From UBA4615 sp046046245 (GTDB taxonomy: Bacteria > Pseudomonadota > Gammaproteobacteria > Burkholderiales > Burkholderiaceae_E): a stretch of DNA of 64,000 nt. The stretch is from the NCBI GenBank assembly GCA_046046245.1, contig JBJOKE010000049.1, forward strand, positions 1 through 64,000, given 5' to 3'. The notes below the pieces were generated by a model, which saw only the letters and a list, made by a program, of their open reading frames with translations, was not told the origin of the DNA and did no database searches. The position numbers and the translations under genes are program-made. Positions 16,060-25,801 of this stretch are shown piece by piece (position 1 is the first letter of the stretch; each line of letters begins with the position of its first letter).

Positions 16060-16323
16060 AGGTCGACTGCACGGCACACCGGATCCGGTGCCCGGACGAC
16101 ACTCGCCTGTCGTCTTCGTGCATGACCGCCTCCGGCACCGTCGAGAAGGCACAGGCTGTACACGACGCAGGGCACGACCGTCGAATGCCGGCACCGCAGG
16201 ATCGAACGCGACGCTCCGCGCAACCGGACGGCACGTGATGCGTTCTAGTCGCTGTGCCGAAACGTCTTCACGATCCGGGAATGCGGATTTGGCGACCCCC
16301 GAGCACTGACCTGCCGCACCTGA
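15944..16323 (+). pseudogene. vsr: vsr (very-short-patch repair endonuclease), frameshifted
   Basis: Starts inside the methyltransferase 3' end, as vsr often does with C5 methylases. In the first frame MRPQDAVRSLMHRMGLRFRL, then GTPDPVPGRHSPVVFVHDRL and RHRREGTGC match Vsr, including the catalytic Asp of GTPD. The FVHGCFWH box has degenerated to FVHDRLRH. From about 16190 the Vsr-like sequence continues in another frame (IERDAPRNRTARDAF, a TAG, then NVFTIRECGFGDPRAL matching the Vsr WEC region). One frameshift, one stop and lost active-site residues make it a decayed gene. In an intact system Vsr repairs T:G mismatches from 5-methylcytosine deamination. Confidence 0.72.
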
Positions 16324-16480
16324 AGTCTTTTCCCGCGCGTCGGTACCTCAGACGAGCCTGGCGGAAGCAGCAAAGCCCGACTACGCTGGTGGCGTGACAG
16401 CCGACGACCGTCTGCGACCTGCGGCACCAGCAGCAGCAATTTCGGAAGCGGCTCCGCCGGCACCGAGAACGGAAGCAGAA

Positions 16481-17995
16481 ATGAAAGTAACCCTGCGTGC
16501 ATCGGCGCTCCCCGCCGCCGCCTCCGATCAGATCGCACCGGATCCGCCGATGCTGATCCGCGCACTGCGTCAGATCGGCTACAGCTTCGAGCAGGCGCTG
16601 GCCGACCTGATCGACAACTCGATTTCCGCCGGCGCTGAAAACGTGCTGGTGCGGTTCACCGTCGATCGCGATTCGATCTGCTCGGTCGCCGTGGCGGACG
16701 ACGGCGAGGGCATGACCCCCGCGCGTCTGGCGGAAGCAATGAAGTTCGGAAGCGAGACCGACCTCACCCGCAGAACGCTCGGCAAGTACGGCATGGGGAT
16801 GAAGCTGGCCTCCCTTAGCCATGCCCAGACCGTCACGGTGCTCACGCGCCGTGACGGCGTCGCGTCAGCCCGCCGCTGGTCCGTGCACGGGATCGAGGCG
16901 GGCTGGTCCTGCGAACAGGTCAGCGAAGACGATGCACACGCCGCACTCTCGGCGCCGTGGTGCCGCCTGGACCTGCGGCGGCACGGCACGGTCGTGGTCT
17001 GGGATCAAGTGGACCGGCTTCATGCGGGCGCCCGGGGATTCAAGGACATGATGCGGCAGCTGCAGAGGCGTCTGCAGGTGCATCTGGGCATGACGTTCCA
17101 CCGGTTCATCGAAGGGACGGCGGCCGGGCGGAAGGTGCGGCTGATGATGGACCTGCAGGAGCACGGCGCCTACGAGCAGCCGCATTTCCTCACGGTCCGG
17201 CCGCTCAATCCGTTCGGCTATTCCTCGTCGGGACACCCCGACTATCCGAAGCGCTTCGAGATCGATTTCGGCGGGGGACACACGATCAGCGCCGAAGCCT
17301 GCATCTGGCCTGCGAATTCCGACGACGATGCGTACCGGCTTGGAAACCGTGCAGCCTCGCGGCAGGGCTTCTGGTTCTACCGCAACGACCGACTGATCCA
17401 GGCCGGCGGATGGAACGGCGTCGTTCAGAACGACGCCGAGCCGCACGGATCGCTGGCACGCGTACGGGTTGATCTGCCGGACTCGCTGGACGCCCAGTTC
17501 GGTCTGAACGTTCAGAAGTCGGCAGTGGTGACGCCCCCGTCGTTCGCTGCCGCGGTGTCTGCAGCGACGAGCGCGGACGGGTCGACGTTCGACGATTACC
17601 GGCGCACGGCTCAGCAGGTCTACCGCCGCACGGACGCTCGGGCCGAACGTGAGCTGCCGCTGATTCCCGGCAGCGGCGTTCCCGCGAAGCTCCGAAAGAT
17701 CGTTGCGTCGCGCCTTGCAGGCGGGCAGGGCGGCCGCGAACTCGACTTCACGTGGGCGGAGCTCGAAGACGAGACCCAAGTCTTCGAGATCGACCGCGAG
17801 TCGCGCAGGATCCTTCTCAACCGGCGCCTGCGTGAGGGCTCGTCGATCCATGGCGGCGTCGACGTGCAGCTGCTCAAGATGTGCCTGTTCTTCATCCTTC
17901 AGGAGGACGTGGACTGCGACCGTCTGAGCGGCGCTCGCCGTGAGCGGGTGGAGACCATCAACGCCGTTCTGGGCAGAACCCTGTCGCTGAGCTGA
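16481..17995 (+). CDS. GHKL ATPase, MutL/MORC-like (first copy)
   Basis: A 504-aa ATPase with the GHKL fold near the N-terminus: N-box ALADLIDNSISAGA (40-52), G1 VADDGEGM (71-78) and G2 GKYGMGMKLASL (101-112). The Glu of the canonical N-box (ELIDN) is Asp here. The middle has RQGFWFYRNDRLIQAGGW and LARVRVDLPDSLDAQF, shared with the second copy at 18508. In Mza-type systems a MutL/MORC-like ATPase is thought to act as a DNA clamp for the nuclease partners. I preferred ATG 16481 with GGAAG upstream over the GTG at 16394, whose extension is Ala/Pro-rich. Confidence 0.85.
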   Translation: MKVTLRASALPAAASDQIAPDPPMLIRALRQIGYSFEQALADLIDNSISAGAENVLVRFTVDRDSICSVAVADDGEGMTPARLAEAMKFGSETDLTRRTLGKYGMGMKLASLSHAQTVTVLTRRDGVASARRWSVHGIEAGWSCEQVSEDDAHAALSAPWCRLDLRRHGTVVVWDQVDRLHAGARGFKDMMRQLQRRLQVHLGMTFHRFIEGTAAGRKVRLMMDLQEHGAYEQPHFLTVRPLNPFGYSSSGHPDYPKRFEIDFGGGHTISAEACIWPANSDDDAYRLGNRAASRQGFWFYRNDRLIQAGGWNGVVQNDAEPHGSLARVRVDLPDSLDAQFGLNVQKSAVVTPPSFAAAVSAATSADGSTFDDYRRTAQQVYRRTDARAERELPLIPGSGVPAKLRKIVASRLAGGQGGRELDFTWAELEDETQVFEIDRESRRILLNRRLREGSSIHGGVDVQLLKMCLFFILQEDVDCDRLSGARRERVETINAVLGRTLSLS

Positions 17996-18507
17996 CACGC
18001 TCCCCGTACCACCGTCCGCCGATGCCGCTCCGGCCGCCGGGCGGCCCGGGCATGCCGCACTGCCTCCTTCAGGTGATGCCCCTCGCTTCCACGCTTGCCG
18101 GCCTTCAGGCTCGATGGAAGCATCGACGCGGCATGCCAACCGCTCCCCGGACGGCTTGGTCGTCTTCGGGTGGGAGATTTTTCCTTTTGATGGACTGGGC
18201 TTCAAGCGCTGGCGCTCGGCGAGCATTGCCCGCAAGTGCTGATTCGATCATCGGCAGCCTGCGCGGGTTGCGGCGCGGCAAGACGCCGGAGCACTCCGAA
18301 TCGAAGACCGGTCTGCAATTACCCGTGAACCGATGCCGCCAAGTCGTCGTGGAGCAGAGCGCGGCGATGCAAACTCCCCATGCGGCGCAGCAACCGCCGA
18401 CATCCGTGCGGAACTCATCAACAACGCCCACCACATTGCTGCGAAGCAGCACTATGCGTCCGCCTGCAATCAGGTGAGCTGCTCAAGCACTCCGCACGGC
18501 GGCAACC
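17996..18507. other. 512-bp gap between the two GHKL genes
   Basis: I see no supported gene. Several short frames exist but none resembles a known domain. The length is unusual inside an otherwise tightly packed island and may be a scar or hold a separate promoter for the second ATPase operon. Confidence 0.35.
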
Positions 18508-19983
18508 ATGAGAGAGATTGATTGCCCGCCGCACGCGCCGGCGCTCATGGAGTCGATGCGGTCGGTCGGCTATTCGCTCGAGTCCGCACTGGCCGATCTG
18601 ATTGACAACTCGCTTTCGGCAGGCGCGTCAGCAATCGACCTGCAGTTCAGATCTTCCGGCGATCCCTATCTCGCGCTCATCGACAACGGGCGCGGAATGT
18701 CGCCGACGGAGATCGATGCTGCCATGCGTCACGGCAGCCGAAGTCCGCTCGAAACGCGCGCGGGCGATGACCTCGGACGGTTCGGACTGGGACTCAAGAC
18801 CGCCTCGATGTCGCAGTGCCGGCGATTTACCGTCGTCAGCGCCAGAGATGGCGTGATCTCCGGTCGGTGCTGGGATATCGACATCGTCAATTCCAGCATG
18901 AAGTGGACCATGCTGGCCCTCGACGAGCGCGAGATTGAAGCAGTTCCACACGTTGACCGGCTGCACGCGAACGGATCCGGCACGATCGTCGTCTGGCGGA
19001 CACTCGATCGCCTGCTTGCTGGAGAAAGCAACGAGCAGGCCGCGCTCGACCAGAAGGTCGACGCGTCGAGGGAACACCTCGCGCTGGTGTTTCATCGCTA
19101 CATCTCGGGAGAGCCGCGACACAAGGCGGTATCCATATCGATCAATGGCAGTCCGCTGAAGGCGATCGATCCCTTTCTGCGCGATCACATGGCCACTCAG
19201 CCCCTCGATGATGACGACTTCACGATCGAAGGGAAGAAAGTCAGGGTCAAGCCGTTCATTCTTCCCCACCTCAGCAAGCTGTCCGCGCAGGATGCTGCGC
19301 GAGCCGGAGGGACTGAAGGCCTCAGAAGCCGGCAGGGCTTCTACGTCTATCGGAATCGCCGGCTGATTGTCTGGGGCACTTGGTTCCGCCTCGCCAAGAA
19401 GGACGAGCTGAGCAAACTCGCACGCGTCCGGGTCGACATCCCCAACTCGCTCGATCACCTGTGGACGCTCGACATCAAGAAGGCAATCGCATATCCGCCT
19501 GAGGCGGTACGGAACAATCTGCGTAGAACGGTCGACAAGATCGTCGGCAGAAGCCGGCACACCTATACGTTCCGGGGGCGGAAGGCCGCGTCGCCAGACC
19601 TTCATCACGGTTGGGAGCGGGTCGTTACTCGATCCGGCGTCAAGTACCAGATCTGTCGGACTCATCCTGCGCTTGAGGCGGTGCGTTCGCGCCTTGTCGG
19701 ATCCGACCAAGCGCTCTTCGGCGCGCTGCTCGACGTTCTGGAAGATTCGTTCCCGTTCGATGCGGTGTATGCCGACATGGCATCGGACACTGATGTATCG
19801 CTTCCTTCCGAAGACGAAAAAAAGCGTCTTCGCGATTCCGCCTTCGCGATCGCGCGAGCGCTCCGCCCGGGCACGGTGCCGTTCAAGGGCTTCGTGAGTT
19901 CGCTGGGCCGGATCGAACCCTTCTCTCAGTTCCCCGACTACGCACGAGAGCTCGCCCTGGAGATTGAAGATGCTGTCCGATAA
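18508..19983 (+). CDS. GHKL ATPase, MutL/MORC-like (second copy)
   Basis: A 491-aa paralogue of the preceding ATPase. N-box ALADLIDNSLSAGA (27-40), G1 LIDNGRGMSP (58-66), G2 GRFGLGLKTASMSQ (90-103). RQGFYVYRNRRLIVWGTW and LARVRVDIPNSLDHLWTLDI align with the first copy. The C-terminal third differs (THPALEAVRSRLVGSDQALF), suggesting distinct partners. Its 3' end overlaps the Z1 gene by 14 nt (ATG 19970), so the two are translationally coupled. This copy, tied to Z1, is the better candidate for the canonical Mza MutL-like subunit. The GHKL assignment is confident; the biochemical role is inferred. Confidence 0.87.
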   Translation: MREIDCPPHAPALMESMRSVGYSLESALADLIDNSLSAGASAIDLQFRSSGDPYLALIDNGRGMSPTEIDAAMRHGSRSPLETRAGDDLGRFGLGLKTASMSQCRRFTVVSARDGVISGRCWDIDIVNSSMKWTMLALDEREIEAVPHVDRLHANGSGTIVVWRTLDRLLAGESNEQAALDQKVDASREHLALVFHRYISGEPRHKAVSISINGSPLKAIDPFLRDHMATQPLDDDDFTIEGKKVRVKPFILPHLSKLSAQDAARAGGTEGLRSRQGFYVYRNRRLIVWGTWFRLAKKDELSKLARVRVDIPNSLDHLWTLDIKKAIAYPPEAVRNNLRRTVDKIVGRSRHTYTFRGRKAASPDLHHGWERVVTRSGVKYQICRTHPALEAVRSRLVGSDQALFGALLDVLEDSFPFDAVYADMASDTDVSLPSEDEKKRLRDSAFAIARALRPGTVPFKGFVSSLGRIEPFSQFPDYARELALEIEDAVR

Positions 19984-22723
19984 CGCACGTCGTCTCGAGA
20001 GCGCTGTGACCAGTTCTCTGGCGGTAGTGGGCATCCCGTCGGAGGAGGACGTTCTCGAGCTTGCGTCGCAGCTTCGCACTCTGCCCAAGTACAAAGTCGA
20101 CGATGTCGAGTTCGACGCGCTCATCAAGCGTCTGCATGAGGCGCTGCGGATTACCATGAAGTCCGGGACGTTCGTGGCGGTTGAGCACGTCCCGTGGCTT
20201 TCCGCGCGGAAGTCCGAAATCGAGCCTTTCTACTGGCGGCGATACGCCAGCCATCTGCGCCTTCAGGGATGGGGTCCTCGAGTCCTCTCGACGCTCGATG
20301 AGGTGACGGACGAAATCCTCGACCGACTCGGGAACCCTGCGATCAGTGACGGCTGGCCGAGACGCGGTCTGGTCATGGGAGATGTGCAGTCCGGCAAGAC
20401 GTCGAACTACACCGGACTGATCTGCAAGGCGGCAGATGCCGGATACGGGCTCGTCATCCTGCTGACGGGAACCCTCGAGGCGCTGCGCCGCCAGACTCAA
20501 GGCAGGCTCGACGAAGGATTTGTCGGCGTCGACAGCTCGGGCGTCGTGACCCGAGAGCGCAAGAAGAAGGACGTGGGTGTCGGGCGCATCAACGGAACGC
20601 GAGTCGCAGGCGTATTCACTTCGACGCTCAAGGACTTCAATGCGGCGACGATGCAGCAACTGGGGTTCCGGCTTGCGGCGTTCAAGGAACCCGTCCTAGT
20701 TGTCGTCAAAAAGCACAAGAAAATACTCGAGAACCTCGCAGCGTGGCTGGAGGCGCACAACGCAGACGGCGATGGAAAGATCCATACGCCGATGCTCCTG
20801 ATCGACGACGAGGCAGACAACGCATCGGTAAACACGCGCGGCGAGAACTCCCCCACCGCCATCAACGAAGCAATTCGAAGACTGCTTCATGTCTTTCCGA
20901 GATCCAGCTACGTCGGATTCACTGCAACGCCCTTTGCCAACGTCTTCATCGATCCCGATGACGAAAAGGAGATGCTGGGCAGCGATCTCTTTCCCCGCGA
21001 CTTCATCTACGCGCTCGACCCGCCCAGCAACTACGTCGGCCCCTCCATGATCTTCGATGAGGAGTCGCCATTCGATCTTCTGCGTGAAATCGATGACGCC
21101 GACGCTGCATTTCCCGGTGGACATCGGTCTGACCTGGTCGTTCCCGAGCTGCCGGAGTCGCTGCTCGACGCGGTGCGATGCTTCGTCGTTGCGAACGCGA
21201 TCATGGATGAAAGAGGGAGGGGCAGTCGACACCGCTCGATGCTGGTGAATGTCAGCCACTTCACCGGTGTTCAGGAACAGGTTCGAGATCTGATCAGCCA
21301 CGAGCTTCGGCAGATTCAGGAAGCGGTCCGGAACTACTCGCGCTTGAGCGTTGATGAAGCCCTGCTGAATCACACGATTGCCGAACTCAATCGCGTGTTC
21401 GACTCGGAGTACAGCGAATCCGGAACCAGTTGGGAGCAAGTCCAGGAAGCGCTGCTTGGCGCGGCGCTTCCGATTGAAGTCCGTGCGGTCAATCAACGCT
21501 CCGGGGCGGCGTCGCTCGACTACTCTCAGTATCGCGACGCAGGGTTGCGCGTCATCGCAGTAGGCGGCAACAGCCTGTCGCGCGGCTTGACGCTGGAAGG
21601 TCTGTGCATCAGCTACTTCTACCGCGGCACGCAAATGTACGACGCGCTCCTTCAGATGGGCCGCTGGTTCGGCTATCGGGACGGGTACATCGACATCTGC
21701 CGGCTGTGGATGTCCCCCGAGGCCGAGGGCTTCTACCGGCACATCACGCAGGCGTCGAACGAACTGCGGGCTGAGATTCGTCTCATGCAGGTCGCACGGC
21801 TGCCTCCAATCGACTTCGGATTGAAGGTGCGTGCGCATCCTCAAGCGCTGCTTCTCATCACGGCGCGAAACAAGATGAAGGCGAGCGAACTCGTCGAACA
21901 GGGCGTGTCGGTAAGCGCCAAGTCGTTCGAGAGCTATCGCCTTTCATCGGAGCCGCAGATCATCTCTGCGAACGCGGGCGCGCTGAAGCGCTTCGTCGAA
22001 GATCTCGAGAAATCCGGTCCTCCTCGAAGGGAGTCGAAGCTCGGCAATCCGCTTTGGGGATCGGTACCGAAGTCGCTTGTCGCTCAGCTTCTTCTCAGGT
22101 TCAGCGGTCATCCGCTGAACCTGACCTTTCAAGCGAGGCAGCTCGCAGCGTTCCTCGAGTCGGCCACGACGCCGGAGCTTGACCTGTGGGATGTGGTCAT
22201 TCCGAACGGCAAGGCGGTGCAAGGTGAGGGCGGCCCCCCGGCGACGGCTGAGTTCGGGTCGGTCAGCGTCCGGCTTCAGAAGCGCGCCCTTCTCGCCGAC
22301 CGATCGAAGCGATCGCTGCTCGTGTCGGGAAAAAAGATGCGGGTTGGGTCGCGCGGCATTGAGCGGGAAGGCATGTCCGAAGAAGCGATCGCCCGCGCGC
22401 AGGCTGCATTCGACGACGATCCGGAGAATGAAGGAAAAAGCATCTCCGACAGCCTCTATCGCGAGCATCGCGAGCGACCGCTCCTGCTGATTCACGCAAT
22501 TCAGGGATTTACGACAGAGCGCGATGCAGAGAACCGGAAGGGCCCCGAAATCGAGTACGCCGTCAGCGACGGACCGCTGACCGCGCTGGGTCTCAGTTTC
22601 CCGAGGCTGATTGGAGCCGCCGACGGCCAGCGGGTCACGTATTACGTGAACCGCGTCGAGTGGCGGAACATGGTCGGTGAAGATCTCGCCGACGACGAGG
22701 ATGAAGGCGATGGAGACGCTTGA
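19970..22723 (+). CDS. Z1-domain ATPase/helicase-like protein
   Basis: A 917-aa superfamily-2-like ATPase of the Z1 family. Walker A GDVQSGKTSNYTG (137-149), Walker B MLLIDDEADNAS (275-286), and the motif-III-like VGFTATPFANVF. The Z1 block continues with GGNSLSRGLTLEGLCISYFYRGTQMYDALLQMGRWFGYR-like sequence, where the LSRGLT and QMGRWFGYR segments correspond to SF2 motifs V and VI. ATG 19970 has GGAG 8-9 nt upstream and lies inside the preceding ATPase gene. It overlaps the next gene by 14 nt. In MORC/Mza islands Z1 is the DNA-translocating or nuclease-linked component. Confidence 0.9.
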   Translation: MLSDNARRLESAVTSSLAVVGIPSEEDVLELASQLRTLPKYKVDDVEFDALIKRLHEALRITMKSGTFVAVEHVPWLSARKSEIEPFYWRRYASHLRLQGWGPRVLSTLDEVTDEILDRLGNPAISDGWPRRGLVMGDVQSGKTSNYTGLICKAADAGYGLVILLTGTLEALRRQTQGRLDEGFVGVDSSGVVTRERKKKDVGVGRINGTRVAGVFTSTLKDFNAATMQQLGFRLAAFKEPVLVVVKKHKKILENLAAWLEAHNADGDGKIHTPMLLIDDEADNASVNTRGENSPTAINEAIRRLLHVFPRSSYVGFTATPFANVFIDPDDEKEMLGSDLFPRDFIYALDPPSNYVGPSMIFDEESPFDLLREIDDADAAFPGGHRSDLVVPELPESLLDAVRCFVVANAIMDERGRGSRHRSMLVNVSHFTGVQEQVRDLISHELRQIQEAVRNYSRLSVDEALLNHTIAELNRVFDSEYSESGTSWEQVQEALLGAALPIEVRAVNQRSGAASLDYSQYRDAGLRVIAVGGNSLSRGLTLEGLCISYFYRGTQMYDALLQMGRWFGYRDGYIDICRLWMSPEAEGFYRHITQASNELRAEIRLMQVARLPPIDFGLKVRAHPQALLLITARNKMKASELVEQGVSVSAKSFESYRLSSEPQIISANAGALKRFVEDLEKSGPPRRESKLGNPLWGSVPKSLVAQLLLRFSGHPLNLTFQARQLAAFLESATTPELDLWDVVIPNGKAVQGEGGPPATAEFGSVSVRLQKRALLADRSKRSLLVSGKKMRVGSRGIEREGMSEEAIARAQAAFDDDPENEGKSISDSLYREHRERPLLLIHAIQGFTTERDAENRKGPEIEYAVSDGPLTALGLSFPRLIGAADGQRVTYYVNRVEWRNMVGEDLADDEDEGDGDA

Positions 22724-23648
22724 CGAACGCTGGGACGCGCTCGGCGTCGACGCGGGCGAGGCCGTGTATCAGCTCATCGATGCGTCGCACCCGCTTCGCT
22801 TCTACATCGGCATCTCAGCGGAGGCAAAGCGGCAGCTCCTTCTGGTGAGTGCCGAGCAACCGGCGGCATCAGTCGACTATCAGCATCTGCGCATCCAGTC
22901 GTTCCAGAGGGCTGACGGACTCTGGTCGCTGATTCTTCAGCTGGAGGACAGCTCACTTGAAGAGGTGTTCGCCACATTGTGCGAAGACCTGGTTGTCCGT
23001 ACTCGGCACCTCAAGGACCCGGAGCGGCCGATCCGGCCGCTGATGCGAAGGCTCGTTCAGTGGCTCGACCTGCTGGCAAAACGTCGGTCTGCAACGCTTT
23101 CGACTGGAGAGATTAGAGGGCTGGCGGGCGAGTTGCTCGCATTGCATTCGGTCGTGCGCGCGGAGATCGGGCTGCCGTCGGCGCTCAGAGCGTGGACCGG
23201 CCCTCAGGGCGCCGATCAGGACTTCCGTACCCCTTCGAAATGCTGGGAGGTGAAGACGGTGCAGCCTGCGGCAGCAGCCGTCCAGATCTCTTCCGAAGAC
23301 CAGCTCGACATCGACGGACCGGCCGAGCTTGTGGTCATCATTCTCGACGAGTCGGAGGTGGCCGGTGACGACACGTTCACGCTCAATGCGCTCGTTGCGG
23401 AGCGACGCGCCGAGCTGTCGGCGGATATCGATCTGCGTGATCTTCTCGACGACCGACTGATCCAGGCCGGCTACCTGCCTCGGCCGGAGTACGACCTTTC
23501 TCATTTCACGCTGATGAAGGTTCGAAGGTTCTCCGTGTCAGGCGACTTTCCGAGGCTGCGACGCTCGACGCTTGCAGCGGGGATCGAGTCGCTGAGCTAC
23601 TCGATCCGACTGGATGCGCTGGGCGCCTTCGAACTGCCGCAGACGTGA
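22710..23648 (+). CDS. PD-(D/E)XK-motif protein (DUF4420-like)
   Basis: A 312-aa protein with a restriction-endonuclease-like core. GEIRGLAGELLALHSVVRAE (helix with Glu) is followed by GADQDFRTPSKCWEVKTVQP. The D...E-x-K arrangement (Asp of ADQDF, Glu and Lys of WEVKTV) is a PD-(D/E)XK active site. The family accompanies Z1 and AIPR in MORC/Mza-type islands and is the likely DNA-cutting unit. ATG 22710 is preceded by GAAGG and lies within the Z1 gene; an ATG at 22701 is possible. The AIPR gene follows at 12 nt. Confidence 0.85.
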   Translation: METLDERWDALGVDAGEAVYQLIDASHPLRFYIGISAEAKRQLLLVSAEQPAASVDYQHLRIQSFQRADGLWSLILQLEDSSLEEVFATLCEDLVVRTRHLKDPERPIRPLMRRLVQWLDLLAKRRSATLSTGEIRGLAGELLALHSVVRAEIGLPSALRAWTGPQGADQDFRTPSKCWEVKTVQPAAAAVQISSEDQLDIDGPAELVVIILDESEVAGDDTFTLNALVAERRAELSADIDLRDLLDDRLIQAGYLPRPEYDLSHFTLMKVRRFSVSGDFPRLRRSTLAAGIESLSYSIRLDALGAFELPQT

Positions 23649-23660
23649 GGACATGCTCGG

Positions 23661-25730
23661 ATGGACCTTGAAAGCTTTCGGACCGACCTGATCGAAACGG
23701 TCCGCGCGGCCGCAGAGGCCGGCAGCATGGCGATTCGCCGTGCTTTCGTCGAAGAGGCTGCAAGACGCCTCGCCGACGCTGAAGAAGCCCAAGACTTTGT
23801 GACCTGCAACTGCGAAGGCCCGGATGCACTCCCGAAGAAGATCCTGGTCGACGGGTACGCCTACGACGAAGTCGACGGCTCGGTAACCCTCCTCGTCGCC
23901 GACTGGTCCGACTCGGACGAGACGCAGACGCTGGGAACCGCCGACGTCAGGAAGCTGTTCGGCATGCTTCGCGGCTTTGTCGACGAGTCACTGCGCGGCC
24001 GACTCACCGACGGATCGATCGAAGAGAGCTCTCCGACGTTCGACCTTGCATTGAGCCTGAAGGACTGGATGCCGGATGCGACCCGATTCAGATTCTTTCT
24101 GGCGTCCAATCGGCAGCTCTCTTCACGGATAAAGGATTGGTCTGAAAGCCCTGTCGGCACCGTCCCGACCGAGTTTCACATCTGGGATGTGTCGCGCTTC
24201 CATCGGGCATTCATCTCCGCAACCGGCAGAGACGACCTTACGGTCGACTTCACCGACGACGGAGCCTCTGGTCTGCCCTGTCTCAAGGCGGGCTCCGCCA
24301 CCGACTACGACGCCTACCTGTGCGTGATTCCGGGTGACCTGCTTGCGAAGGTGTATGAGCGGTATGGAAGCCGCCTGCTCGAGGGCAATGTCCGGTCATT
24401 CCTGAGCGCCAAGGGCAAGGTGAACTCAAGGATTCAGGGCACCATCTCCGCGGAGCCCGAAATGTTCTTTGCCTACAACAACGGCATCGCTGCAACGGCC
24501 GCTGCCGTGGAAGTCACGAGCAGCACCGACGGGCTTCGGCTTCTCAGGGCGACCGATCTTCAGATCGTCAACGGGGGGCAGACCACCGCATCACTCGCGC
24601 TTGCACGTCGCAAGGGCAAGGCGGATCTGTCGTCCATTTCAGTTCAGATGAAGCTGTCGGTTGTCCCCGCCGAAAAGGCCGTCCGGCTGATTCCCGATAT
24701 CGCGAGATATGCGAACAGTCAGAACAAGGTCAGCGATGCAGACTTTTTCGCAAATCATCCCTACCACGTCAGAGTCGAAGAGATTTCACGGCGAGTGTGG
24801 GCACCAGCCGCACTTGGTGCACAGCACGGCACGCACTGGTTCTATGAGCGTGCCAGAGGTCAGTATCTGAACGAGCAGACCCGTCTGACGAGGCCGCAGA
24901 CCGCGCAGTTTCTTCTGCTCAATCCGCGCAGCCAGCTCATCCTGAAGACCGACATCGCCAAGGTCGAAAACTCGTGGCGCCGTCTGCCGCACAAGGTAAG
25001 CCTGGGGGCTCAAAAGAACTTTTCGATCTTTGCCGAATGGATTCAGAAGGCGTGGGATGAGGACTCGACGCAGTTCAGCGAAGACTATTTCAAGCAGGTG
25101 GTGGCGCTTACAATGCTCTTTCGGCATGTCGAAGGCCTTGTCAGCCGCCAGCCGTGGTACGACAACGGTTACCGGGCACAGACCGTCACCTACACGGTCG
25201 CCCGGTTCGCTCAGGCGATCACCGACTCATCGCCCGACCTTGAACTGGATCATCAGCTGATCTGGAGCCGGCGCGCGGTGCCGGGTGAGTTTGACGTGGA
25301 TCTCGCTGCAATTTCAGCCCGTGTCTACGAGATCCTGACTGCGCCGCCTGCGGGCGTGCGGAACATTTCCGAATGGGCGAAGCGCGAGGCCTGCTGGACG
25401 CGCGTCTCCGAGACAGCATTCAGCCTGAGTCCGGCCTCAGCGGATCTGATGCTTTCAAGAGTCGAAGGGCGGCGCAGGAGAAGGGATGCGGCCGCAACGC
25501 AGAAGATCGACACGGGAATCGGCGCACAGATGGCCGTGGTAGGCATCGGCGGACCGGAATGGCGGCGAATGCAGAAGTGGGGCGCGGATGCGGGCCTGCT
25601 TTCCGCGAAGGAATCGCAGATCCTCGCCCTTGCAGCCGCCATTCCTCTCAAGCTTCCGACCGAAAAGCAGAGCAGCGTGCTTCTGGAGATCAGATCACGC
25701 CTTGCAGACGCGGGCTATCGCTCGAACTGA
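23661..25730 (+). CDS. AIPR-family (abortive infection phage resistance) protein
   Basis: A 689-aa AIPR protein. The family core is unmistakable: FFAYNNGIAATAAAVEV, LQIVNGGQTTASLALARRKG, and NSQNKVSDADFFANHPYHVRVEEISR with the ensuing aromatic-rich HWFYERARGQY. N-terminally an SLKDWMPD...FRFFLASNRQ region precedes it. AIPR is linked to abortive infection and regularly ends Mza-like operons. The methylase, GHKL, Z1, DUF4420-like and AIPR set is therefore complete here. The C-terminal 150 residues contain RRRRDAAATQKIDTGIG and are less conserved. Confidence 0.92.
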   Translation: MDLESFRTDLIETVRAAAEAGSMAIRRAFVEEAARRLADAEEAQDFVTCNCEGPDALPKKILVDGYAYDEVDGSVTLLVADWSDSDETQTLGTADVRKLFGMLRGFVDESLRGRLTDGSIEESSPTFDLALSLKDWMPDATRFRFFLASNRQLSSRIKDWSESPVGTVPTEFHIWDVSRFHRAFISATGRDDLTVDFTDDGASGLPCLKAGSATDYDAYLCVIPGDLLAKVYERYGSRLLEGNVRSFLSAKGKVNSRIQGTISAEPEMFFAYNNGIAATAAAVEVTSSTDGLRLLRATDLQIVNGGQTTASLALARRKGKADLSSISVQMKLSVVPAEKAVRLIPDIARYANSQNKVSDADFFANHPYHVRVEEISRRVWAPAALGAQHGTHWFYERARGQYLNEQTRLTRPQTAQFLLLNPRSQLILKTDIAKVENSWRRLPHKVSLGAQKNFSIFAEWIQKAWDEDSTQFSEDYFKQVVALTMLFRHVEGLVSRQPWYDNGYRAQTVTYTVARFAQAITDSSPDLELDHQLIWSRRAVPGEFDVDLAAISARVYEILTAPPAGVRNISEWAKREACWTRVSETAFSLSPASADLMLSRVEGRRRRRDAAATQKIDTGIGAQMAVVGIGGPEWRRMQKWGADAGLLSAKESQILALAAAIPLKLPTEKQSSVLLEIRSRLADAGYRSN

Positions 25731-25801
25731 CCCGGTTGCGTTGATGTATCTCTGCCCCGTCCGGCGGGATTCCGGCGGGATTCCGGCAGGAGACAGCAGT
25801 G

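Noticed and set aside
16865..18235. Minus-strand 456-aa ORF over the first GHKL gene
   Set aside because: Antisense frame with no recognisable motifs, while the plus strand holds N-box, G1 and G2.
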